Positions 35,821-44,496 of a stretch of DNA of 64,000 nt are shown here, piece by piece. A program made the translations under genes and the position numbers. The number at the start of each line of letters is the position of its first letter. The stretch's first letter is position 1. The notes under the pieces are model-generated. The model was not told the origin of the DNA, searched no databases, and was given only the letters and a program-made list of their open reading frames with translations. Origin of the DNA: Bifidobacterium sp. (GTDB lineage: Bacteria; Actinomycetota; Actinomycetes; Actinomycetales; Bifidobacteriaceae); contig JAGGHK010000005.1 in NCBI GenBank assembly GCA_024104275.1, positions 52,564-116,563 of the forward strand, given 5' to 3'.

Positions 35821-38199
35821 TTATTCCTGCAGATAGTAGACGGAACTGTCGGTGGGGGCCGGGTTCATGTGGTAGCCGAGCGGGTAGAGGTACGGCCGGG
35901 TTGTCGAAGCCGCCTGGCTTCTGGAGAGGGCATCCTGTGTATTATAAGCGTCCCATAATGGCGAATGACCATCGTCTTGCCTGGTATACCAAGTTGAGGT
36001 ATCGGCGTTTTTGAAAACATAGATCATGTCGGTTGGCCAGATGATATCGCTTAAAGGTGTGTGGTCCTTGCAGACCGCGCCGGTTGCTGTGCCGCAGGAG
36101 TATTCGCTATCGGAACCGAGCAAGTTCAAGTATTGCGAGGCCGGGTCGACGTTATGGGCTGTGTCGGCCCACATCTCACCTTTTGCGCCAAGGTGTAGCT
36201 GACTGGATGCATGCTGTTTTCCACCGGTCAGCATTCCGGTTTTGCTCAGGTCGATGCAGTCGTTGCCAATAGTGCAATATTTGCCGGCTATCAGCGAGAA
36301 ATCGCCCTTTTCGGCGGCTGTGGTGATCTGGTCCGGAGTCGCGTTTTTGGCTGTGGGTTTCGGATCGGCCTTGCTGCCGTCCTTTGAGATGGTGAACTCG
36401 GGTAGGGAGGACCAATCCAACTGAGGGTCGTCGATCAGATAGTAAGCGATTTCGTCGCTGGGTGCGGGCTTGGTGGCCACCATTTTGTGGCCCGGCTGCT
36501 CTACCTCCGGGACGAAGGGATTAGACGTGTCCAATGTGGGGACGTTGACCTTCGTGGTTTTATAGAGGTTCTTGTCGCGGCGGATAAAGAACGGGCGTGA
36601 GGTGTCGACGTCTTTTTCCTTGGCCGCTTCGGCTGTCGCACTTTTGTCGAAGTATCCGGAATCGATGACCCCTTTGACGTCTGAACCGACAGGGAAGTAG
36701 ACATAATGGGTCTTCATTTCGTAGCTGGCTCCCGACATCGACGCGCTCTGGCTCCAGTCTTCGCCTCGCGGCACGACTTGTCCGTTGACACATGTGCTTT
36801 CTGGATCCCAACGTGCAATCATGCTGGCACCACAGGTGATTTGGCTGATGGTGGAGTCCATGAGTTCGAATGCACCCTTATTTTGGTAATACAGCTCTTC
36901 GCTCGTGCCTTTCCGAGGGTCCGTGTTCGCCGGGCAACCGGGATCTCCGCCGTTATGGCAGAACAGCAGGGAGTGGTCGGTTCCGGTGCCGTCAGGGGTA
37001 TCGTCGCCATCGTTTTCCGAACTTTTGACCCAAGACCGGCCGGCATCATTGCTGGAATCGGTGCTAGGACTCAGTGTAATGCACTTGTTGTCGTTGGTGC
37101 AGTATGTCCCTTCCACGGGTGCCAAGCCGGCATTGACGGCGGTCGAATTGACGTCGTTGTTGTTTGGATCGAATCTTACGGCGTTGTTCATGCCGCTGGC
37201 GTCGATACCGTAATAAAGCGTCAGGTTTCCACCGGTGGTGGCGGTTCCGGGCTTAGGCTGCGAATCGACGACTTTGCCAAGCATTTTCTTGCTCGAGAAG
37301 CGGGGGACAAGTGTGACGTTGAAGCCTTTGCCCGAGTACTGTTGCTCGGCTTGGTCCTTGTCTTGGCCCACGACGTCGTAGCCGATGCCATCACCTGAAG
37401 TGGCGACGCCGATGTTGATGCCGGTTTTGTTGTCGCTGACTGCATGGCCGTCCGCAGGATAGGAGGCGACGACCGTGCCTTCTTTGGCCTTGTTCGTATT
37501 GGTTATCACTTTGTAATAATGAATCGGAACGCCCATGGCTTTGAGGTCGTCGGTGATCTTTTGCACTGGTTTGCCGCTGGTGCCTTCGGGCACGCCAGGG
37601 CCGCTCGAGGCGACGATAGTGATGGGCTGGCTGCTGGTGCTGTAACGTTTGCTCGAATCGATGCCGCTGTATTTGAGGAAGCTGCCTTTAGGTTTGGCCG
37701 AGAACGTCTGCTTGGTGACGGTTTTGAAACCGCGCTTGTGCAATGATTTCTCGACGTCGGCGGCACTGAATTCGTCCGTTTTATCGGATTTGACTACCCC
37801 GAGATCGGAGGGCGTAGGCACGGTTTTGCCGCCCCAGAGCTGGGCTTTGTAGGTGCAGAAGCCGACGATCGAGGCGACGAGCGCAACGACGACGATAGCC
37901 GCGATCGCGATAATCAGGGTTTTCTTCGTGCGGGTCTGCGTCGCCGTTGGCGCTGTTGTCGTTGGCGCTGTTGTCGTTGTAGTTCCGGCGGCAGCGTTTG
38001 AAGGAATGAAAGCTGGCGCCGAAGTGGTTGGCGCAGTGTTTTGTGCCGAGCTGCCTGCGGCCGAACTGTTTGGTATTGGTATCGAGGAATTAACACTCGG
38101 AGATTGCTTCGGCGCAGCCGCTGGCGCCGGTGCCCCGCAGCTCGTGCAAAATCGTGCGTCGTCGTCCATCCGTTTGCCGCAGTTGTTGCAAAATCTCAT
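35821..38199 (-). CDS. Zinc-ribbon membrane protein with PASTA-like ectodomain (paralogue 1)
   Basis: I do not recognise a named function. The N-terminus is a zinc ribbon (MRFCNNCGKRMDDDARFCTSCG) in the cytoplasm, then a Thr/Ala/Pro-rich linker, a membrane helix (about 94-118) and a large outer part. That part opens with PASTA-like repeats (about 125-345; PKPGTATTGG and similar). It then has a module seen twice, with cysteine pairs in GTYCTNDNKCITLS and GKYCTIGNDCIDLS, separated by about 200 polar residues. The ATG at 38199 has GGAG 5 nt upstream. It is a tandem paralogue of the next gene. PASTA-like repeats suggest wall binding without a kinase. Confidence 0.82.
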   Translation of the reverse strand: MRFCNNCGKRMDDDARFCTSCGAPAPAAAPKQSPSVNSSIPIPNSSAAGSSAQNTAPTTSAPAFIPSNAAAGTTTTTAPTTTAPTATQTRTKKTLIIAIAAIVVVALVASIVGFCTYKAQLWGGKTVPTPSDLGVVKSDKTDEFSAADVEKSLHKRGFKTVTKQTFSAKPKGSFLKYSGIDSSKRYSTSSQPITIVASSGPGVPEGTSGKPVQKITDDLKAMGVPIHYYKVITNTNKAKEGTVVASYPADGHAVSDNKTGINIGVATSGDGIGYDVVGQDKDQAEQQYSGKGFNVTLVPRFSSKKMLGKVVDSQPKPGTATTGGNLTLYYGIDASGMNNAVRFDPNNNDVNSTAVNAGLAPVEGTYCTNDNKCITLSPSTDSSNDAGRSWVKSSENDGDDTPDGTGTDHSLLFCHNGGDPGCPANTDPRKGTSEELYYQNKGAFELMDSTISQITCGASMIARWDPESTCVNGQVVPRGEDWSQSASMSGASYEMKTHYVYFPVGSDVKGVIDSGYFDKSATAEAAKEKDVDTSRPFFIRRDKNLYKTTKVNVPTLDTSNPFVPEVEQPGHKMVATKPAPSDEIAYYLIDDPQLDWSSLPEFTISKDGSKADPKPTAKNATPDQITTAAEKGDFSLIAGKYCTIGNDCIDLSKTGMLTGGKQHASSQLHLGAKGEMWADTAHNVDPASQYLNLLGSDSEYSCGTATGAVCKDHTPLSDIIWPTDMIYVFKNADTSTWYTRQDDGHSPLWDAYNTQDALSRSQAASTTRPYLYPLGYHMNPAPTDSSVYYLQE

Positions 38200-38295
38200 G
38201 CTTGCTCCATATATGATCTGACCTATTTGTATGATACGACCAAATTGCCTTGCGAAACTCGGGAAGCCGCGACTTGCGAGTTTCGCGCCGGTTGG

Positions 38296-40830
38296 TCATT
38301 CTTTGAGGTAATAAACGCTGTTTGGATGAGGCGGAGCCATCGACGTGGTGCTGTGACTGTTCATGATGGTTATATATGGCCTGTCGGTAGGGGCTTGAGT
38401 CGGGTCATCGGCACCTTCGGTGTATAGGAATCCGGGATTCTTTATTGAATCATCGTTCTCTCTGTACCAGGCCGAGGTATCCGCGCCTTTGAAAACGTAG
38501 AGGAGTTTGGTCGGAGTCGTGTTCATCTGGTTCATCATCACATTTGAGCATTGGCTCAATCCGACACCGCCGTCGCAGGTGTATTCGCTGTCCGGCCCTT
38601 CCAGAATGAAGTAAGGCTTATTCGGTGAGTACGTGGTATCTGCGGATCCGTTGCTGCCATTGTCGAGTGAGAGGTGGCTGCCTTCGTGCGCGATCATGTC
38701 GTACTGTTTGTTGACGCCTGTCAGAACGCCTTCCTTGCTCAATTGCATGCATTCTCCGCTGTTCAGGCAATAGCTGCCGGCGATTGGCATGAAATCACCT
38801 TTCGCCAGTGCGGTCAAAATCTGATCCGGCGTGGCGTCTTTGGCGGCAGGTTGAGCGGTTTTGCCGTTATCGTCACCCTTCGCTGTGCTTTTGCCTCTGT
38901 TGTCGCCGTCGATGACGTATTCCGGCAGCGAACCCCAGTCAAGTTGCGGGTCCTCGACCAGATAATAGGCGGTCTCGTCGCTGGGTGCGGGCTTGACCGG
39001 TTCCAGGGTCTTTTGTTTCGTGCCGAAGGAAGGCGCGAACGGATTTGGCATGGCGACTGAATTTATGTTCACGCTACTCTTGTCATACAATGACTTGTCG
39101 CGGCTGATAAAGAACGGACGTGAGGTATCGATTTTCTTCTGCTGGGCGGCTTTGGCGACGGAATCCTTGTCGAAATACCCGGATTCGGTTACTTTTGAAA
39201 CGTCCGAGCCGACGGGGAAGTAAACATAAAGCGGGCCCATTTCGTAACTTGCCCCCGATGGCGTGGCCGATACCCCAGGTTCGCCGGCGTGGTCGAGACT
39301 CAACCGCTGGCCGTTGACGCAGAAACCGTAGTCGGGCGTCATGGCCGAATTGCCGCATTTGAAGGTGAAAGCCGAATTGTACGGGGTCAGTTCAAAGGCC
39401 CCGGAATCGCCTGCGTATAAAGCATTAGGCTCACTGCTTGGAGAGCAAAGGGCTTGTTGTGAGGAGCCGCAGAATACAAGTTGGTCTCCGAAATCATACA
39501 GGGCGGAGCCGTTTAGTTGTTCCGGTGCTTCCGAGCTATATGTTCTGGGACCTTCGTTGGGCTTTTGGTTTGCGCTGCCGCTGAAAGTGATGCATTTCCC
39601 TGCGTTGTTGCAATAGGTCCCCTCAACGGGAGCTGCGGTTCCCTCTAGTGTTTCTTCCGAGGTCGGTGCCATATTGGAATTCGGCGAAACGTTCTTCTCG
39701 TTCACCGCGTCCTTGAACCCGCTGGCGTCGATGCCGTAGTAAAGCGTGAGGTCGCCGCCGTTGGCCGCGCTGCCGGGCTTCGGGTTGGAGTCCACGATCT
39801 TGCCGATTCGTGCTTTCGAAGAGAACCGGGGTTTGAGGGTGACGTTGAAGCCAGCGCTCGCATACTGTTGCTTGGCCTGGTCCTTGTCTTGCCCCACGAT
39901 GTCGTAACCCACGCCCTTGCCTTGTTCGGCGACGCCGATGTTGATGCCGGTTTTGGTGTCGGAGACGGGCTGGCCGTCGGTGGGGTAGGAGGCGATGACG
40001 GTGTCGGCCGGCGTCTTCTGGTCGGTGACTATTACTTTGTAGTAATGGACGGGAACGCCCATGCCGGCAACGGATTTCTGGATTTTGCGCACGGACTGGC
40101 CTCGGGTTCCTTCCGGCACGCCGGGGCCGTTTGAGGCGATGACGGTGATTGGATCGCTTGCGCTGTAGCGCTTGTTCGCCTGGATGTTGTGGTATCCGAT
40201 GAAACTGCCTTTGGGCTTGGCCGAGAAGGTCTGTTTGATGGTGGTCTTGAAGCCGCGTTTGTGCAGGGACGCTTCGACGTCGGCGGCCGTGAATTCGTGG
40301 ATCTTGCTGGATTTGGCGATGCCGAGGTCGGCCGGTTTCGGGACGGTTTTGCCGCCCCATAGCTGGGCTTTGTAGGTGCCGAAGCCTGCGCCTGCCACAA
40401 CGAGTACGACAGCTACGATTGCCGCGATGATAATGATGAGGCGCTTTTTGCCGGCTGTCTTGACTGCCGTGGTTGCTGCTGCAGATACCGGAGCTATTGT
40501 TGTTGTCGCAGCTCCCGATCCCATGGCTGCATTTGCAGTGGTATTCACCCCAGCTTGACCTATCTCTGATGCCATGCCTGTGGCTGTTGGCATCGTGCCT
40601 GCTTGCGTCGGGTTTGCAGCTCCCGTGTCTGGCACTGCGGGCGTTCCCAGGTTCGCCGCACTTCTTTGCGGCATTGGTACGTTGGCTGCTTTGGGAGATT
40701 GCGGTGCGTTGTTGCGCGGGGGTACTTGCGCGTTGTTGCCTGCGCTCGCGGATGGCGCAGGTGCTCCGCATTTGGTGCAGAATTTCTGATCGTCATCGAG
40801 CTTGTGCCCGCATTTGTTGCAAAACTTCAT
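38296..40830 (-). CDS. Zinc-ribbon membrane protein with PASTA-like ectodomain (paralogue 2)
   Basis: This paralogue has the same layout as its neighbour: zinc ribbon MKFCNKCGHKLDDDQKFCTKCG, an Ala/Pro/Thr linker, a membrane helix (about 130-153), YKAQLWGGKTVPKPADLG, three PASTA-like units, and two cysteine-pair modules (GTYCNNAGKCITFS and GSYCLNSGECMQLS). I chose the ATG at 40830 because GGAAAGAG lies upstream and the zinc ribbon begins there; a start at 40896 would add 22 residues without support. Similarity to the neighbour runs the full length, so this is a tandem duplication. Function unknown; a cell-wall-facing sensor or anchor is an inference. Confidence 0.83.
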   Translation of the reverse strand: MKFCNKCGHKLDDDQKFCTKCGAPAPSASAGNNAQVPPRNNAPQSPKAANVPMPQRSAANLGTPAVPDTGAANPTQAGTMPTATGMASEIGQAGVNTTANAAMGSGAATTTIAPVSAAATTAVKTAGKKRLIIIIAAIVAVVLVVAGAGFGTYKAQLWGGKTVPKPADLGIAKSSKIHEFTAADVEASLHKRGFKTTIKQTFSAKPKGSFIGYHNIQANKRYSASDPITVIASNGPGVPEGTRGQSVRKIQKSVAGMGVPVHYYKVIVTDQKTPADTVIASYPTDGQPVSDTKTGINIGVAEQGKGVGYDIVGQDKDQAKQQYASAGFNVTLKPRFSSKARIGKIVDSNPKPGSAANGGDLTLYYGIDASGFKDAVNEKNVSPNSNMAPTSEETLEGTAAPVEGTYCNNAGKCITFSGSANQKPNEGPRTYSSEAPEQLNGSALYDFGDQLVFCGSSQQALCSPSSEPNALYAGDSGAFELTPYNSAFTFKCGNSAMTPDYGFCVNGQRLSLDHAGEPGVSATPSGASYEMGPLYVYFPVGSDVSKVTESGYFDKDSVAKAAQQKKIDTSRPFFISRDKSLYDKSSVNINSVAMPNPFAPSFGTKQKTLEPVKPAPSDETAYYLVEDPQLDWGSLPEYVIDGDNRGKSTAKGDDNGKTAQPAAKDATPDQILTALAKGDFMPIAGSYCLNSGECMQLSKEGVLTGVNKQYDMIAHEGSHLSLDNGSNGSADTTYSPNKPYFILEGPDSEYTCDGGVGLSQCSNVMMNQMNTTPTKLLYVFKGADTSAWYRENDDSIKNPGFLYTEGADDPTQAPTDRPYITIMNSHSTTSMAPPHPNSVYYLKE

Positions 40831-40930
40831 CGTTTTCTCTTTCCGTCTTCTCAGCAAAATATCTCTTTGTGTATATGGTACGTCACTCTGTACCAAACTG
40901 TCTGATTGCGACTCAGCGGCTCACGCTGCT

Positions 40931-40986
40931 GACTCATGGTTGCCGAAAGATACTGTGCGAATTGCGGGTGGTTGCTTTTGGTAACC
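40931..40986. repeat. Leader segment homologous to 44321-44376
   Basis: These 56 bp align without gaps to 44321-44376, at about 40 identical positions, with most differences being transitions. It lies upstream of the paralogue 2 gene; the partner lies just beyond the IS element, upstream of the truncated surface-protein gene. Confidence 0.65.
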
Positions 40987-41074
40987 CTGGGTTGGTGTGA
41001 GTGCGGGTTGGCTTGCTTCGGTGAGTTTCATTAGGAATTATCGGTTTATGATTGATTCGGTTGGTAACGATTAT

Positions 41075-42892
41075 TTACCGATTGCTCAGGCGTTTGCGGG
41101 TGAGGGCACTGGTGGCAGCCATGAGCAGGACTGCGGAGAACAGGAGGGTGAGGTGTGTGCGTGACGGGCCGCCGCCGGTGAGCGGGAGGCTGGAGACCGG
41201 CAGGTTCAGTTTGTACTCGTCGGAGACGTTGGATTCGCCGTCGAGGCCGTGTGTTTCGGCGGTGTCGCTGGCCTTGAATTTGACGGTGACTCCTGTGGTT
41301 TCGGCGCCCGGCGGGATGCTGATGGTGAAGTTGCCGGATGCGTCGGAGATGCCGGTGGCGGTGGTGGTACCGTCCGGCCAGGTGGCGGTCACGGTGTCGC
41401 CGGCCTCGGTCTGCCGGCCGGTTTGCGCGGTTGCGTTGCCGCTGCTCCAGATAGTGCCGGTGAAGGTCTGCGTGTCTGCGTTGTAAGTGAGGCCTTCGAT
41501 ACCGGGCGCAATGACGTCGACGGTGGTGTCGAATTCCATCGACGTGAGCGATTCTTCGCCGGTGGGCAGGGTGTGCGTGGCCGTGTAGGAGACGGGTTTG
41601 CCTGTGCCGACGTTGTCTGCCGGGATCGGGAGCACCGCTTCCCAGCTTCCGTCCGATGAGACGGCCGGGGTGATGGTGACGGAATGGGAATTGCTGTCGG
41701 TGACGTTGATCTTGTCGCCGGCCTGAGTGCCGCCGTCGAGCTTGACCGACACATGCACCCCGTCGCTCTTCGCCACGGCTTTGTCGATGGTGGGTGCCGG
41801 CACTGATTTCCACACGGCGTACAAGGTGACATCCTCGGTGAGCGCAGGGTGGCTGCCGCCAGATTGGTAATCGGCCGTTGTCGCCGTGCTGCTTTCCGAC
41901 CAGCCCAGAAAATGATAGTTGGCACGTGTCGGTTTTGTGGTGGGGAGTGCAAGCGAGTTGGCGGGCTGATCAGGCCAATTACCGCGCAGCGCTGTTGTGG
42001 GCGCGCCGGTACCTTGATTCGCGTCAAAGGTCAATTTGTAAGGGTTGCCGTACCAAGTGGCCTGGGTTGAAGAAGCTGAACCTATCTCACCGGTTCCGGG
42101 ATTATGCCAGAGGCCATCTTCGGAACTCCATGAAGCTGCTTGATACAGGCTGTTGTCCCAGCCGCCACGGTCACCGCCTGCCGGGATGACTTTACCGGCT
42201 CCGAGTCGTATAAAACGGGCGTTTTGGCTTGCAAATACATAAATTCTATGGTCACCGGAGAGCGCAGAGAAAGACCATCCTGATAAATCTATTGATTGAA
42301 GTGGAGTGTCCCAAAACACTCCTTGCATTGCTGTTACTCGCGAGGTGTTCCAATGTGTAATGCCAGAAACTGAATGTAATGAAGAACAATCGCAAAATAA
42401 ATCCCACATATCTGTCACATAACTGGTATCTATGCGTTCGAGTCCCTCAATCGACACCATTGACGACATGCTATTGAACCAAGCATGCATGTTTGTCATG
42501 CAAGACGTGTTTGACCAGTTGCTAATGGTAAATTTTGTGATTTCGGTTTTATAAGGATCTGCTCTCCATGGCACGGCCCCAAAATCATATGCGGAACTGA
42601 TGTATGCATTGTCGATATAGTAATGGCAATCGCTTGTGATGTGCCATGTAATAAAGTCGTTGCCCGGGCCGCCATGGTCGGAACCATGCCAAGTATTATT
42701 TGCCGCTGTGCAGGTGGCTTGCGGGCCAATTGTGGATTCTAAGGACTCGGCTTGTGGCTCTGCTCTCGGGGCTGTAGGAGCATTGGAACTGGCGGTTGGA
42801 TTTGAATCTTTGGCTGTTGAAGCCGAGGCAGTATTCGAAGTTGATGGAGGCGCGGTTGAAGCATCGTCTGGTTTTGTTGAATTAGAATCCAC
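41075..42892 (-). pseudogene. LPXTG surface protein (BspA-like/InlB B-repeat), 5' end lost to IS insertion
   Basis: From residue 55 or so the protein shows a BspA-like (DUF285-type) region with repeats such as DTSYVTDMWDLF and WNTSRVTAMQGVF. A B-repeat-like module follows (YKLTFDANQGTG to TLYAVWK), then two Ig-like domains. It ends with LPLTGG, a membrane helix and RKRLSNR. The open frame begins at GTG 42892, directly at the IS boundary, and the codon two before it is a TAA supplied by the IS end. There is no signal peptide. The native start must lie in the part displaced or deleted by the element, so the gene is probably not exported or expressed. Confidence 0.85.
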
Positions 42893-42893
42893 G

Positions 42894-44274
42894 GGTTATA
42901 GGCCAAAAAGAGTTGTTTTAGGATTCGTTTTCCGGATGGTCATGAGCCGGTCCCGGCCCATCCGTGTCTGATGCCGAAGCCCGACTCGTAGGCGTTCACG
43001 GCGGGGTCGCCGGAACCGGGCAGTTGGACGGAGGCCCTGTCGAGGCCGGGTTCGTCGCCGGTGGCGGCTTCTTCCAGCCGTTCCTTCTCTTCCATCCGTT
43101 TCCCGCGCCGGTTCCGGTTTTCGAGGTAGGTGTCGGGCAGGGCCCCGGTGTCGGGGCGTTCGCTTCTCGTGTAGCATTTCCATTCGCAGGCGCGCATCAT
43201 GTGCCCGCGGGGCATGCCGCGGTGGTCGTCGAGCATGCGCTTGACCGGGCTGTTGACCCCGCCCTCGAGCCCGTTGGCGTTCCGGGGCACGGGCCCGCCG
43301 GCGGTGAGCGCGGGGTCGGTGTAGGCGAACAGGCTGTCGTCGCGGAAGAGGCGTTCGAGCCTTTTGTAGCAGCGGCGGAGCCGCTCGTGCGTCCACCACC
43401 ACTTACGGCCCGCCCCGGCTTTCGGGTTCGAGGGGTCGCCTTTCGCCGTGGTCCTCTCGTTGACGGCGTCCCTCCACCGCCGGTACCAGGCGTTGAGCGC
43501 CTCGCCCCAACGGGCCGCGCCCTCCGCCGTGCGTACCTCGAACAGTTTCGACGACAGCTTCCTCAGCTCCCTGGCGGCCTGCGCCCTGGGCCGGTGGGTG
43601 AGGTCCCGGTTCGTGTCGCGGTGCACGTGCACCAGGCAGCGCCGCAGGCGGGTCCCCGGCCACTCCGCGTTCGCGGCGGCGGTCATGCCGCGCATCCCGT
43701 CGCTGGCCAGCACGTCCGGGGGCGGGCACCCCGCGGAACAGGGCCCGGTATTCCGCGATCGACTCGTGGGCGCACCAGCGGACCCGGACCACCAGGCCCG
43801 TCGTCCCGTCCATCAGCACCAAAAGGCAGCGGCCGTTGACATAGGTGCCGTCCGTCTCCGGCACATGGGATTTCCGCCTGGGCATGGGGATGAGCGGCTC
43901 CACCTCCCAGCACCATTGCCGTCCCGCGCCTGAACGAGCGCCCCTCCTCGGCAAGGGTATGGCCGCCCAGCAGCCGGGCGACGAACGAGTCCAGCTCGCG
44001 CAGCAACGCCCGCCGGCCCTTGGGATCATGGAACACGCCGTTGACCCGGCACCCCGGGCAGCGCCACCGCTGCGCGCCGGCCCCTGTCCTTCCGTGCCGT
44101 ATCATCTTCCTGCCGCATTCGGGGCAGCGCTTCGCCTTCTTCGATCTCGTCCTCACACCGTTCAGGACTACCGGGAAAGCCCCCTAAAAACCCGCACGAA
44201 AAAATAACCGGACGAAACGCCTACTCCCGCAAGGCCAAACCCCGGTTATAACCAACTCTTTTTGGCCTATAACC
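42894..44274. mobile_element. IS1249-like (IS256 family) insertion sequence
   Basis: Perfect 22-bp terminal inverted repeats are GGTTATAGGCCAAAAAGAGT.. at 42894-42915 and its complement at 44253-44274. The element is 1381 bp. Flanks (..GAATCCACG and TGCAAATGAT..) show no target duplication, so a deletion or rearrangement may have followed insertion. Confidence 0.88.
42940..44156 (-). pseudogene. IS1249-type transposase, two frameshifts
   Basis: The start has an N-terminal zinc finger (KRCPECGRKM, RWRCPGC). The catalytic core is spread over three frames: frame 1 to about 43915, frame 2 with DGTYVNGRCLLVLMDG, and frame 3 from about 43723 with LASDGMRGMTAAANAEWPG and ANGLEGGVN (catalytic Glu). 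The first shift looks like one extra A in GGCAATGG. The second is one extra base in a G/C run near 43722. The full product would be about 400 aa. It is likely inactive unless the shifts are assembly errors. Confidence 0.82.
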
Positions 44275-44320
44275 TGCAAATGATGCTGAGAATTTTCCTT
44301 TAAGGGAGCTGCCTCGCGCC

Positions 44321-44376
44321 AACTCATGGTTGCCAAAATATATTACAAGAATTGCAAGCAGTTACTTCTGGTAGCA
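44321..44376. repeat. Leader segment homologous to 40931-40986
   Basis: This is the partner of the 56-bp segment upstream of the zinc-ribbon paralogue 2. On the minus strand it would have been upstream of the surface-protein gene before the IS inserted, so it may be its original promoter region. Confidence 0.6.
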
Positions 44377-44496
44377 GAAATTTTCGGTATCTTGACTTTT
44401 AGTATGGTTTTCGCAAAAGATATACGATTCTGTGAGATAATAGTGATAAATAGTAGTTTACCGTGTAATGCAGTGGGTTGCTGAGAGGGCGCAATT

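Noticed and set aside
42880-44285. Target-site duplication of the IS1249-like element
   Set aside because: The flanks GAATCCACG and TGCAAATGAT do not match over 8-10 bp.
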